Positions 1-14,385 of a DNA stretch of 64,000 nt are shown here, one piece after another. The stretch is from assembly GCA_026225945.1 (NCBI GenBank), contig JAMJFZ010000696.1:558001-622000 (forward strand), read 5' to 3'. The DNA comes from Cricetomys ansorgei (Eukaryota; Chordata; Mammalia; Rodentia; Nesomyidae). Within the stretch, counting starts at the first letter, position 1. Every line of letters begins with the position of its first letter. The translations under genes were made by a program, and so were the position numbers. The notes below the pieces were generated by a model. The model ran no database searches, had not been told where the DNA came from, and saw only the letters and a program-made list of their open reading frames with translations.

Positions 1-402
1 TCTTGCAGGCAGGGCAGACTATAGGTCTAAGATTGTGTGGCTGGGTTGGTTTTCTAGTTCTACCACTGGAAGCCTTGCCTGGTTACAGAAGATGGCTAGC
101 TTAGACTTCGTATCACCCATTACAAGGAGTTCTTGCTAGGGTCACCCTCATAGATTCAGGAAGTGTGCACTGCACTGTTTCCAGATCACCCCCACAAAAA
201 CTTCTGTATTTTGATTGTCTCTCCCCATATTCTCTCCCTCCGTCTCTCACCCACCCAGCACCTGATCCCTCCTGTTCCCATTCATACCCTCCCACATTTC
301 ACCTTGTTACTTAGTCTCTCTAGGCCTGTGGATTATAGTATGATTGTCCTTTACTTAACACCTAATATTTACTTATAAGTGAGTACATACCATGTTTGTT
401 TT
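1..402 (-). repeat. L1 LINE 3' region, minus strand (part of a 5'-inverted L1)
   Basis: Read on the minus strand this matches the rodent L1 region downstream of ORF2, including the stretch around the CATGGTATGTACTCACTTAT motif at about 367-393 and a 3'UTR-like segment continuing to the window edge. The 3' end of the element is off the left side. It joins head to head with plus-strand L1 sequence at about 402. Recognised from memory of L1 consensus, not aligned. Confidence 0.75.
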
Positions 403-830
403 TCTAAATGCAAATCAAAACTACTTTGTGATTTCATCTTACACCTATCAGAATGGCTAAGATCAATAAAATAAATGATAGCTCATGCTGGTGAGGTTGT
501 AGAGAAAGGGGAACACTCCTCTATTGTTGGTAGGAGTGCAAACTTGTATATCCAGTATGAAAATCAATATAGTGACTCCTCAGGAAATTGGAAATTAGCC
601 AACCGTAAGACCACTCCTGGGCATATACCCAAAGGACTTTCCATCCTACCATAAGGACCCTTGCTCAACTATGTTTACAGCAGCTTTGTTCAAAATAACC
701 AGAAATTGGAAACAACCTAGCTGCTCCTCAAGTGAAGAATGGATAAAGAAATTGTGGCACATTTACACAATGGGGAATTAGTCAGCTGTTAAAAAAATGA
801 CATCGGGAAAAGTGATTCTATAAAAGAGAT
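403..830 (+). repeat. L1 LINE ORF2 3' end / post-ORF2 segment, plus strand (inverted part)
   Basis: Contains the familiar L1 run from AATCAAAACTACTTTGTGA through the sequence encoding the end of ORF2 to ATGGATAAAGAAATTGTGG and CAGCTGTTAAAAA. The frame is broken by stops. Its order relative to the neighbouring minus-strand segment is what a twin-primed (5'-inverted) L1 insertion gives. Confidence 0.8.
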
Positions 831-1155
831 TTCAGCAAGTTCTCCAATTCCTTCTATTTGTGAGGATACAGAGAGTATCATCTATGAAGAACGTATTCTC
901 ATCAGATATCAAATAAATCTACTGGAACTTTAATGTTGGGTTTCCTAGCCTTCAGAATAATGAGCCATACACTTGAAATGTTTATAAATTACCTAGTCTA
1001 AGATATTTTTCTACAGGAGCATACACAATATATCATTTCTAACTTGGTGAATAATGAAATTTATCCATTAATCTGAAAAAATATTCAATGAGTAACCTTT
1101 GAATAATAGGCCCATATTCTATACACTGAGGATACAGGGATAAAACTTGGATAGT
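831..1155. other. Intron 3, no gene
   Basis: AT-rich intron sequence. A short piece near 1110-1145 resembles the tail of an ancient L2/MIR-type repeat; otherwise nothing recognised. Confidence 0.5.
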
Positions 1156-1388
1156 AGCCAAGGATGGTGGCACATTAATTCCAACACTCAAGGAAGCAGA
1201 TGTGGGTGGATCTCTGAGTTTTGGCCAAAACTATAGAGCGAGTTCCAGCTAGGACTGCACAGAGAAAGGCTGTCTCAAAAATCAAAACCAAAACAAACCA
1301 AACAAAACAAAAACAAAATAAAACAAAAAAATAAAACAAAGCAAATAGAAAAATAAATAATAAAATTAAATTAAAAAATAAAACATGG
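1156..1388 (+). repeat. B1 SINE with long A-rich tail
   Basis: Diverged B1 body at about 1156-1290, from an AAGGATGGTGGCACA start to a CTGTCTCAAAAA end. It is followed by about 95 bp of A-rich tail (CAAAA, AAATA repeats). 7SL-derived rodent SINE. Confidence 0.88.
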
Positions 1389-2924
<1,536 letters not shown>

Positions 2925-2975
2925 CTGTGTGTCTGGGATTTAGTAGATGCTCAGTAAAATTTTGTTGAATGACTT
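2925..2975 (+). repeat. L2 LINE 3' tail
   Basis: Short match to the L2 end (TAGTAGATGCTCAGTAAA followed by TTGTTGAATGA). Confidence 0.6.
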
Positions 2976-2989
2976 TATATCAGGAATAA

Positions 2990-3143
2990 ATTTTTGAGTT
3001 GGTTTCTGAGATTGCCTACATCTATGTATCCCTAGCTGCCCTAAAACTCACCATGTAGATCAGGCTGACCTTGAACTCATGATAATCCCATTGTTCTGCT
3101 GCATGAATGTTGGGATGCAAGTATGCACTACTACATCAGGCAG
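2990..3143 (-). repeat. B1 SINE, antisense
   Basis: Diverged antisense B1: CACCATGTAGATCAGGCTGACC, then TTGAACTCATG and a TGTTGGGATGCAAGTATGCAC segment. Several substitutions show it is old. Confidence 0.85.
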
Positions 3144-3214
3144 GAAATGAAAATCCTTAGTATTTAACAAGATATGTATAATGTTCTTCATCCACTATTT
3201 TGATATTTTCTGTA

Positions 3215-3330
3215 TGTCTCTTTTTAGTGTAGTGGGTTCAGCCTTTTCTGTGGGAGTGAGATCTGAATTCATGTCCCTCTTCTTTACAGCAAGCATGTTA
3301 CTAAACTAAGCTATCTCTCTGCCCCAAGAA
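3215..3330 (-). repeat. B4/B2-type SINE fragment, antisense
   Basis: Contains GAGATCTGAATTCATGTCC, then a run matching the tRNA-derived head in reverse (GCAAGCATGTTACTAAACTAAGCTATCTC). Confidence 0.65.
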
Positions 3331-3369
3331 AATTTAACATTAAAATGAAAATTTAACAAATTTTGTCTT

Positions 3370-3372
<3 letters not shown>

Positions 3373-3412
<40 letters not shown>
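3373..3412 (+). repeat. (AC)20 microsatellite
   Basis: Uninterrupted AC dinucleotide run of 40 bp. Confidence 0.98.
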
Positions 3413-3414
<2 letters not shown>

Positions 3415-4399
3415 TATTCCACACTCATTCATCATCACCCTCAAATACATGCAGACAAATATATACATATATACCAAAAACAGATAGAATGCACACAGAT
3501 GATATACTCTCTTAAGCAGCCTGTACACATATACATGCAAGCAGGTACCTGAACCCAGATATACCACACATAGTCTCTTAACTGGCTACTTCCCCACCAG
3601 TGTGTATGCAAGAACTCTGGAGACATTTCTGAGAATCTAGACATTGCCTCTTTCTCTTTTTGAAGTTTTGTTATTTCACTTGTTTGTTTATATTTCTTCA
3701 GTAGGATTGAGTTAAAGGATTAGACTGAAAAGATCTTTCCAGATCAGGAAGAAATGCTTGAATCAAATAAATCCATTGTTCTTTTAGCAGTACTCCCATC
3801 TCTTCTTAAGGTAACACGGCTGTAGTTCGTCTGAGTGAGAAACATATTGTTGTTGCTTTTTAAAGGTTTCTTCTCTGTGTTTTTGGTGGTGTGCAACAGT
3901 TGATCCCAAACAGTCTGACTTTGATGATGAATTGCAACAAGAACCTAAATATACCCGACAACAAACTACATGAAAAACTAAATGCATTGGAAACTGGATA
4001 TAGTGGGGATTTTATAGAGATCATGGTTGAACAGGTCATGATAACTCTACAATAAATGGAGTGAAATAATACATGACTCCTCAGTAGTAATATCCATACT
4101 ATGAGACAGCAAGAGACCTTGTCCCAATATGTGTGAATGGAGGCCCTGTGCCTTTCTGTAACTGAATACTATTAGGAGTGCTCAGGCCATTTTATTGATC
4201 AGATATACAGAAAGGTGGTAAACAGAAGGCATTGCCAAGACAGAATGGCTACAAAAGATTTACTGAAAATATACTTTCAGATTGGGACTGTCCACCCCTT
4301 AACAGTGAAAAACAGATCTTCGCAGATGGAAAAATTCCTCATGATATTCCAAGATCTTTTGTTTAAATTGTTGTTATTGTTGTATAATCTGTTTTCTTT
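3413..4399. other. Intron 4, no gene
   Basis: Starts with CA/TA-rich sequence left of 3550; beyond that no repeat family or conserved frame recognised. Confidence 0.45.
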
Positions 4400-4560
4400 C
4401 TTAATTTTTGTTTTTATATATTTTAATTAAAATATAGTTACATCACTTACCCCTTATCTTTCCTCCTTCCATTCCTCCCAATCCCTTCCCTCCAACTCCT
4501 TCCACACATCCCCCACTCTCAAATTGATAGTCTCTTCTTTCCAAATTATTATTGTTAAGA
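4400..4560 (-). repeat. L1 LINE 3' end, antisense
   Basis: T-rich start followed by the pyrimidine-rich block (CCTCCTTCCATTCCTCCCAA and similar). This is the reverse complement of the purine-rich tract in rodent L1 3'UTRs. Confidence 0.65.
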
Positions 4561-5624
4561 ATCTTTGAATTACAGTGTAAATAATGGAGGCTGAGGGACT
4601 ATTAAGAACTAAAGTTTAGTTGTCAGTTCTAGGTATTGCTCACCTTTTTCTGGAAAGATACTTGCTTTACCATGGCATTGGTAGAGTTGAAGCCTATTGT
4701 ATTAAGTACCTTTCCCAGGAGGCAAACTTAAGCTTATTATCTGAAAGATTTGATTTAAATGCCTCACAAAACAACAGAATTCATTTGTTAATTTAGAGAC
4801 AATCATCCTTAGAGAATATTCAAGTGCTCAACTTGTAAGGAAGTAATTGATTGCATTTTAAGAATGGTTTGGTTAAAATCTTATTGCTTTTGGTCAAAAG
4901 TTGTGGGATATTTAAGGGACAGTTACTGTATGATTTTTCTCCAGCAGTTTTGACTCTGGAGAAAAATATATAAAACATAGATTTATACAGCCTACCTAAC
5001 TTTAAAAAATGATTAAGTAGATTAATGGGAATATTCATAAAATACATCACATTTTTTAAAATAAACATTAGAGATACAGTTAAAAAGTCCTCCTTGCCAA
5101 ACATTAAAAAGGATCCTTTTTGATGCATTTATTTCTAATTAAAACAACTAGTATCAATTATTACATGATATCCTTTTTTAATCCATTAATCCATTCTCTC
5201 ATTTGTGTGCACATAGGCTGCTTCTTTTTTTTAAATAGTAAAAATGATGATACAATAAAATCATACAAACTTCTACTGAGCATGTTTGAGTTTCTGTAAG
5301 CTATGTGTTCATAGATAAGCTTTGCGTTTCATATAGTCTATGTATGTTTTACAGTTTTCAGACAATATCAAAATACATTTGAAATGTGCCAGTTTACAAT
5401 CTCATTATCTGGGTACAATGGCTCAATTTCTATAATTTTTTATTAATGTTTCAAATTGTCATATTTTATATTTGATACTTTCATGAGTATGAAATAATAC
5501 CTAATTGATTATATTTACATTTTCCTGATTCACATAGAGTTAAGAATGTTTTCAAACTGTGCTACTACCCCTGGAGCCAAATTTTACACAAATCCTGTTT
5601 TCTTATCACTTAAAACAATACTTC
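4561..5624. other. Intron 4, no gene
   Basis: Very AT-rich. The 102-codon minus-strand frame near 4820-5128 has skewed Leu/Lys/Phe/Asn composition expected from AT-rich non-coding DNA. Confidence 0.45.
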
Positions 5625-5765
5625 TTGCATTTATTCATGTGTGTATGAATGCATGTGGAAATTAGAGGACAACTCTCTACCCTGTGGGTCCCTGGGATCA
5701 AATTTAAGTCATCAGGCTTCATGGCAAGTGCCTGTCTCCTCTGAACCATATTGCCAGCCTCCATT
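5625..5765 (-). repeat. B4-type SINE, antisense
   Basis: Shows TGGAAATTAGAGGACAACT, GGGTCCCTGGGATCAAATTT and GGCAAGTGCCTGTC in the order of an antisense rodent tRNA-derived SINE. A GT-rich segment follows to about 5850. Confidence 0.75.
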
Positions 5766-5859
5766 TTGCCACATTTCAGTTGAGTTTTTTTTGAGACCTG
5801 TGTGTATACTTGCACAAGTGTGTGTGAATATGTGTGTATGTGTGTGTTCACATGAACAT

Positions 5860-7164
5860 TTAGTTAACTGATGATTTCTAAGTCATTAGACTGATTGTAG
5901 GTTCAAAAAAATGATGAAAATTTGGGGTTCTTAATTTTAAAAGGTCAGATTCAAAATCATGAGATTTCTTAGAAAGACCAAATGACAGATAGATGTGAGT
6001 AGAGAACATGACAAACATCCACTCTGTATTCCATTCTAACATTCATAAAAGATGTGAATGTATTTATTTATGAACATAATTGAAAATGTGTCAAACTTCC
6101 CTTTGACCTGTATTAAGAATATTTTTTCTCCTCCAATCTTTGTGTTTACTTATATTAATAGATAGTCCAATGTTGTACTACTTTTACATTTCTTGGAAGA
6201 ATTTAGCTTGCCTTCAATGTGATGTTTTCATTCATCTCTTAGTTTGGTATATTAATATTTTATGCACAGCCTATGATCACAGGTGTTCCTGAATTCAAGT
6301 GTTGTTCTCTGTTGCTACTACTCTTGTCCACCCCACAATCATTTTTAGCATGTCTAATTGAAAGAAGCTTTTGACTTCTCTTCTCTCTACTTTTTCATTT
6401 AATTATTATTTAATGTATGTATGGGTCATAGTGTGATAATTCAGCACATACAGATGATGTGCAATGATCAAATCAGGTTCAATTTAAATTTCTTACCACA
6501 GGATTTTTTAAAATAATTCTTTGGTGCTCTCTTTTCACAATAATTCACATTTATTTCTTTTTCTTCATTAAGTTTGTGAGAAGTTTTTAAACTGTTAGTG
6601 GTTTCAAAGCCATCTTGACTATATGTATATATGTATGTATGTATGACCTGTACACAATTAATATAGTGAACATTTGTGTTTTCTATTTAATTTTTTGATC
6701 TTGTATAAATTGTCCCTTTCTTTACTTTATTTGGGTGTGTTCTGTGGTCCTTTTTGAATCTTGAGATACATTAAAACATTGAGTTTTCTTTTTCTTATGA
6801 GTGTCTTGAAGTCTTCTGTATTAACTTCACTCCAATTATTAGTTTAGAAATCCAGAACAAGACTTCAGATGTAAATATTTATCACTTTCAATCCAAGCTC
6901 AGTATCCTTTCTAATATCTCATTTTTCTGATATTTTATTATGTGTTAATTTGACAGTCTATGTGTATTCATTAGTTCATACTTCTTTATTAGGTTTAATT
7001 TTTTAACTATAAACTATAAATTTGGACTTTTATTTATTGAGAACTTATGTGTTGATTTTTCCATATACTTCAATTTCTGACTTATGCATTTTGGTTATAT
7101 GTTGTTAATGCATGTAGAATAGATATATTTTGTTACTGCTGTGAAGAAGAAAAATAACAAATGA
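5860..7164. other. Intron 4, AT-rich, no gene
   Basis: T-rich sequence, probably old L1 remains on the minus strand, with a TATG-type simple repeat near 6625-6645. Nothing coding recognised. Confidence 0.4.
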
Positions 7165-7378
7165 TTAAGATTTTAAATTTTTATTTTTTAATAATTTCAT
7201 ACAAGAGTACTATATTTACATAATTTCTACCCTATCATTTTCTCCCTCGGCTCCTCTTATGTTCTTATTCCCTCTTAAATTCATGACTTGTTTTTCCTTA
7301 ATTATACACATACATACACACATACACTCACATATAACTTACTGAAACTATTTAGTGTTGCTCAAGTGTGTGTGTGTA

Positions 7379-7413
<35 letters not shown>

Positions 7414-7465
7414 TTAATGCTGACCATTTGAGATCAGATAACCTATCAAGAGGCTCATCCCTGTA
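7165..7465 (-). repeat. L1 LINE 3' end, minus strand, with internal (TC)n
   Basis: Antisense L1 3'UTR features: T-rich start, AATAATTTCATACAAGAGTA, then the pyrimidine block. Near 7425-7460 the GACCATTTGAGATCAGATAA region typical of this 3'UTR appears. A (TC)12 tract lies at 7379-7402. Joins plus-strand L1 sequence at about 7465. Confidence 0.7.
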
Positions 7466-7760
7466 GTCCGTGAACAAAAAGATTGGAGAAGACACTAGAA
7501 AATGGAAGTTTCTCCCATGCCCATGGATTAGCAGAATTATTATTGTGAAGATGACAAATCATATCCAAATCATTCTACTGATTCAATGCAATCCTGATCA
7601 AAGTCCCCATGACACTCCTCACAGAAATAGAAAAAAAACCCCTAAAATTCATATTGAACAACAAAAGACCCTGGAGAGCCAAAGCAATGACAAACAAAAT
7701 GAACAATGCTGGAAGGATTAGCATGCCAGAATTCAAGCTGTATTATTTCCAATAGATGAT
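7466..7760 (+). repeat. L1 LINE ORF2 fragment, plus strand
   Basis: Encodes the L1 ORF2 region that follows the reverse transcriptase: motifs such as CAATGCAATCCTGATCAAAG, CAACAAAAGACCCTGGAGAG and CAAGCTGTATTA in order. An 83-codon frame at 7470-7721 is part of it, not an independent gene. Orientation is opposite to the adjoining L1 3' end. Confidence 0.85.
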
Positions 7761-8084
7761 CAAGGAATGTCTCTGATGTAGTGACTTTCAAGGGACTTGT
7801 GTTTTCCACTTGAGATGCTCTTTTTAAGAAAACTGGAATGATACTCTATTTCAAAGGCAAAACTTTTCATCACATAGTCAACTTGTCTTTATTGTATGCT
7901 TTATTTTTATCCTCCTCAAATGCAGTCGTATCATTTAAGTCCTTGTATTTTATGTCTTCTGAGCTCTTCTATGCTTTATTCTCTCATTCCTTATTTCAAT
8001 AAAATTGAAACACTTTAAATATGCCCATTTGTTTTTCTTTTTTGTATTTTATATCCTTTCAATTACATTCATGTGTGATTACCT

Positions 8085-8151
<67 letters not shown>

Positions 8152-10803
8152 ACTTGAAAATCCATTGCTATTTCATGTCTCCACTCTCCTCCTAAATCTT
8201 ATAAGAATATATTGACTCACATATTTTACTCCCTCCTTCTATGTATCTTGTTCTTAATTAGTTTTTCTAACTTATTCTCCTAGCTCTTAAAATTCTCCTA
8301 GCTCTTACTAGCAATTTTTAAAGCTTATGAGTGCATTTACCAGAAATTATGCTTGTTATTCCCTGCTACATATTCGTAAGAATTTCACTTTCAACTACAA
8401 GAAGATATTCTTTTAGAAGTCATAGTGAGATAGCTTATTTAATAATTTACTAATAATTATGCATAGAGAGTATACTTCATGTTAGGAACAGTAGTGAACA
8501 TAAATGTCCATACTCTAATAGAACTTCCAGCCTGTTGACATAAAAGAAATAGTAAACAAAGACATATGTGAAGAAAAAGTAACAAATGGTCAGAAGAAGG
8601 AGGATTACTATTTATTTATGGTAGGATGACCAAAGAATGTGTCTTTACTGTACAATCTAATGAGACTGAAGGCTGTGAGAAACACAGCCATAGAAAATCT
8701 AGAGTTAGAATAGTCCTTGATTACTAAATGCTCTGTCTTACTTTCCTTGTGTAAAATTAGCTTTATGTTGACCTAGCTCTATTGGCAATAGAATTTAGGA
8801 ATAATGGTTATTTTTTTCCTTTGGCATTCCTAAGATCCATTTTCATTGTCCTTTGACTTCTCTTGCTACCTTTAAGAAGTCTGATGTCAACCAAATTGAT
8901 AACTCTTTGTAGTTAATATCTTTTGAACTTTGTTCATGTAATTTCCTTGGTATTCTTTGAGTCTGTTCTGTGCTGGGTTGGCTTGGCTCTCTTTAATTTA
9001 TTGACTTTGCAGTTTATTATTGTTTTGAACCTAAGGATGCATCTATTTCAACAGTTCTGGGAAAGTTCATCCATTAGTATATTGAGAATTGTTCCTTCCT
9101 CATTTTCCCTATTCTCTTGTGTTTAGAACCTTCAAGGACATCCACTGAACCTTTCCTTTTTTTTCATATTAAAACAGTAGGAAATATTCACCCTTATATT
9201 TTCCACTATTTGTCTGTTTGAAATGTAAACTGAGCAGTTTTTCCTCATGTGTATGCTAGTTTATTAATCTTCCTTTGAGTACTATTGAGTCTACTATCGA
9301 TTAAACTTTTTTTCTGGTAACTCTTATTCTTCTATAGTATGTCACTTCAAGTAAGTCATTTTTCAAACCTGCTTTTTATTTTTTTCTCCCCCCTATATCT
9401 TTGTAGTTTTAATAGCACATATTTCCTAATCTTAGTTGATAATTATAGTGTATGAAGTATTTGGAGTGCGTCTAATTTGGTTATACACTGTATCAGATAG
9501 CTGACCATTTCCTTAAGTGTTTTGTTGTGGCTTACAATATTCTTTTCACCAAACATTAATTTTTAGTGTCTTCCTTCCAGAGTGTTTTTGTGATGTCTCT
9601 TCCCTTGGCATCTGAGACCAATTTTTATGTTAATTTCTCAGTTTGAAAGCTTTAGATCAAACAGACAATGTACATTCTTTTGAACATCAATCTAAGATTA
9701 GATGAGGCTGAATTTCAATAGAGATGTCTTTCCTTTTCCTCTACGCACTTCTTTTTTTGAACTTTTGTAGTATGGGCTGATTCTGTCTTGTGCATTTTAT
9801 CTAGTTCACCCCTTTGCTGAAGATGGAGCATTTCAATATTGTGGCTTTATGTGGGAGTCAAATTCTAGTTTATAGGCTGGTAGAGTCCCAGTTTTACCTG
9901 TTGTCCTATTTATTTATAAATCCTCTGGTCTCTTTCAAAAGTGTCCCAGTTCAGGCAATAAATTGTAGGATCTTCCCATTCTTAGACAGGGACATGAATG
10001 GGATTCTGGAGGAGGAAATGGTCAAGACTGTTTAATTTATAGCGAATATCTCAAACAAGAAGGCAATAACCCATGTCATGGAAGAGTTTATTCAAGGTAT
10101 GATCAGAAACAGTTAGTGGATTAGATTTTCATATACTTCTAGCTGCTATTTCATTTTTTTAAGCTAGCTAGCTGAAAGATATGTCTTTGGCTTTTGTCCT
10201 TTTTTATTTTAATTTTGATTTTATTTAGAATGTAAAGCAAAGTAAAAATTTGAATCCAAAAGTATTTAGTAAAACTATGTGTAGATTCTAGCTGTCAGTC
10301 ACCAATAAAATATAACTAATTTAATAACATTAAAAAGCAGAATTAAAGTTTGAATGAAGTTTAATGCAAAGTATATAAAGTCTGTGAAATATGTTTTCAA
10401 AGTCAAATGGTTTCTGTGTATCCAAATAGCCTCTTAATGCTTAACTTTACGTACTATGAATATCCGTAAAGTATTCTGATTGGCATTTTCATTGTATGTG
10501 AATATTTTTTCCTTCTTTTCAACTCTGGTGATGTTTTTCATTTTAAAAATACTTCATTTTTAAGAAACTGTTAACAAAATGAAATATAATAAGGTAAACA
10601 AAAACCATCACATTGAAGTTGGACAAGGGAAACCAACAGAAGGAAAAGAGCCCAAGAGAAGGCACTAAAACTAGAGATACACTTGTTCACACATTCAGGA
10701 ATTCCATAAAAACACTAAACTAAAAGCCATAACATATATACAGAGGACTTGATGCAAACTCAGAAGCTGAGTCCATATGACCTTTGTTCATATTGAGTTA
10801 GAG
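7761..10803. other. Intron 4, AT-rich, no gene
   Basis: About 3 kb of T-rich sequence with a (TA)n/(TG)n tract at 8088-8151. The stretch 8480-8560 resembles an ancient L2-type repeat; 8900-10000 may be eroded L1 on the minus strand. No conserved frame seen. Confidence 0.4.
8088..8151 (+). repeat. (TA)n(TG)n compound microsatellite
   Basis: About 46 bp of TA followed by about 16 bp of TG. A frame crossing it gives a Tyr-Ile repeat and is spurious. Confidence 0.97.
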
Positions 10804-11028
10804 CAGTGGTTCTCAACCTGTGGGTCACTACCCCTTTGGGGGTCAAAAACAACCGTTTCACAGGGATGCCTAAGGCCATATGCATATCAGATATTTACAT
10901 TATGATTCATAACAGTAGAAAAATTGCAGTTATGAAGTAGCAACAAAATAATTTTATGGTTGGGGGGTCACTACAACGTGAGGAACTGTATTAAAGGATC
11001 ACAGCGTTAGGAAGTTTGAGAACCACTG
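10804..11028 (+). mobile_element. URR1-like hAT DNA transposon (non-autonomous)
   Basis: The 225-bp element is bounded by inverted ends CAGTGGTTCTCAA and TTGAGAACCACTG. The inside matches my memory of the rodent URR1 MITE (GTGGGTCACTACCCCTTTGG, CATAACAGTAG, TTATGAAGTAGCAACAAA). No clear 8-bp target duplication remains, so it is old. It has no transposase. Confidence 0.9.
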
Positions 11029-11627
11029 ATTGTCTTGTTTTCCTGGTGTCCTCCATCCCCTCTGGCTCTTATATGCTTTCCTATATCTTCTTCTACAGTG
11101 TTCCTTTCCTGAGCTCTGAGGGGAGGGGTTTTCTTTTTAGTGACCAGTGAAAGATTTGGTCAAAGTCTGTAATCAGATATAGAGACTCTCATTCTCAATG
11201 GGTCTCTTGCTTTCAGAAACTGACCAGGAGTTGTAGAACATGCTCTTGGTCTGAACCTTTGCTGTGACATATTAAGCTAATAAGATTTTAGAGTTTTGCC
11301 AGATGGGTTGTGATAGCTTGAGAATTTTCTTCCATTTAAACAGTAGCAAACTTAAAAACATCACCCAGCATTTTTATTTGAGTTAGTGGAGGATTGCTCT
11401 ATTTTTTAAATCAGTTTTTTACCGGAACATACATTTATGGATAGTCCAACATTCTGCCAGGATTTGAAGTAAATAATATACTTATATTTAGGGACCCTTC
11501 ACTTCTGTGGTACTCCTGCTTTCAGGGCTATCACATCCAGTATTTCAGATTTCCTGCCAACTTGGCTGGTAATGTGTGTGCTAGGAGAATTCTAGATTTG
11601 ATGATCATGTTCAAAAAAGAAAAACAA
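11029..11627. repeat. Intron 4; possible rodent L1 3'UTR fragment at 11041-11270
   Basis: The 11041-11270 part (CTGGCTCTTATATGCTTTCC and GAGCTCTGAGGGGAGGGG) recalls a segment seen in rodent L1/Lx 3' ends. Orientation and family are not settled. The rest is unassigned. Confidence 0.35.
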
Positions 11628-11700
11628 AATGACTGGAGAAATTTCTCACTCAGCAAAGAGCTTGCTTCATATGCATGAGGACCTGTTTGGATGCTTATGA
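11628..11700 (+). repeat. B2/B3-type SINE head fragment
   Basis: Diverged tRNA-like head: ACTGGAGAAATTTCTCACTC, then GCATGAGGACCTGTTTGGAT. Truncated on the right. Confidence 0.6.
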
Positions 11701-12144
11701 ACATATTTAAGAAGCTGGAGCTCAGATGAAATTTGTATTAAAATATGTAGTTGCTTTTATGGTTTAGTTGTTATGACCTTTAATGTTCATATGAGACCAT
11801 CTATCAGTGAAGACAGAGCTTTTTTAATAAAGATGTCATAGCATAGAGAAGAAAGGTCTTGTTTCAGTTTGTGTTATACGTAGGGCAGTGTTGGCACTTT
11901 TATAATAAAATCTGTTAGATATATGAATAGATATATGTGTCAGCAGTAATTGTATACCTATTGATTAACATAACAATATTTTCAGTCATTATCATTTGTC
12001 ATACTCACCAGTAAGTACTTCTAATAGACTCCTCTTCTACATCACAGGAAATATTTCATTTAATACTTGCTAAGGGAATTGTGGATCTTCATCAGAGCCC
12101 TACTGAAATATTGTTTTACCTTTCTCTTGCTTTCTCTGTTCTAG
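11701..12144. other. 3' end of intron 4
   Basis: No repeat recognised. Ends in the tract TTTCTCTTGCTTTCTCTG followed by the TTCTAG acceptor. Confidence 0.6.
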
Positions 12145-13216
<1,072 letters not shown>

Positions 13217-13272
13217 GTTGTGGTGGACCAAATAAGAATGGCCCCCCCAGAGGCTCATATAAACCTGTTACT
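13217..13272 (+). repeat. Fragment of a rodent MaLR-type LTR (5' end)
   Basis: TGTTGTGGTGGACCAAATAA, then a GGCCCCCCCAGAGGCTCATA stretch, resembles the start of an abundant rodent LTR (ORR1/MT group, exact family uncertain). The match stops near 13272. Confidence 0.45.
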
Positions 13273-14261
13273 GTAGTAGTCCAAGTGGGTTCTGCTACCG
13301 TTCAAGCTGACAACAGATCTTTATGGTTTACATTCGATGCCACTTTTGTAGGAATGAAGAGTGCAAAAGTCATAGAATCATGCAGGCTTCACCTAACATT
13401 TAAAAGAAAGTCAAGAAGGCCAGGGGATACAAAATCACATTTTCTGAGAACAGCCCTGAGAGGGAAGTATGTGTAGCTGTGAGAGTGAAGCTGAAAATGC
13501 AGGAACTTAGGCATGCCAGAAAATGCAGTGTCTGCTGAGGAAAATTGTTGGAAGTAAGTAGAGCCAGACTGAGGAAGTAAACATATAGGCTGTAACTGGA
13601 AAGGTCATAATATCCATGGCTGCTTGAGTCCTTTCTGGTCCTGAGATTCTGAATGCAGAGGTATGGAATTTAATGTATTTCCTGCTGAATTTTGGTCTTT
13701 TTATTTGCCAAATCTCCCCTATGTCCTTATTTTTCCTGTTTTGAAATGGAAATGTTTAATATGTGTCATTGTGTGTTGGAATAAATTTGTTCATCTTACA
13801 GGAAGTCACAGTTAGGAGTTTGCTTCAAGTATCAGTAAAGACTTTGGTCTTTTCAACAGTGTTCAAACTGAGGGAAAAGAATTAAAGTGGTTTGGATAAA
13901 AGAGCGATGTATAGTGTTAGGTGGAATTATGATCTTGCCATATCTTTATTTGCAGGTTAACATGGCTTGAGGAGATGTGTTTTGGTGTCAAAGTTAACAA
14001 GAAGTGGACTTGTGATGAATAATCTTGATTGCATTCTTTGGTGAAAGTGGGACAGTGGTACAGCACATCTCTCTGTATGGGGCGAGTATATTAAAAAAAA
14101 GAATGAACTAAGACACATATTGGCAGCAGCAATCAATAAAATTGGGACAGAATTGTTTCTTGGCACTGTATATATAGATAGATATATCAATAGATAGTTT
14201 TAAAAAGATGGGAATGAAGAGTAGAACAGTGTAATAGCAATGACTTTTACAATCATCAGCA
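13273..14261. other. Intron 5, no gene
   Basis: Includes a 63-codon frame (13285-13476) with ordinary composition and no recognised domain. It could be an eroded repeat or LTR interior. Nothing else recognised. Confidence 0.4.
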
Positions 14262-14385
14262 CCAATATCACATGAATACAGTGCTTGGCATTGTTCTAGT
14301 CACTGCACTTTTATCATCTACATAATTACCCTAAGGCCTAGGGACTATTTATTATCTCTATAGATGAGGAAACTGAGAAAAATAA
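14262..14385 (+). repeat. MIR SINE
   Basis: Core and 3' parts of MIR visible: CAGTGCTTGGCATTGTTCTA, ACATAATTACCCTAAGG and ATAGATGAGGAAACTGAGAA. Ancient mammalian SINE. Confidence 0.85.

Noticed and set aside
3361..3420. Direct-repeat array considered as CRISPR-like
   Set aside because: Simple dinucleotide microsatellite without spacers; the genome is mammalian.
13285..13476. 63-codon frame, considered as a processed pseudogene
   Set aside because: I could not match it to any protein family, and there is no poly-A tail or target duplication nearby.
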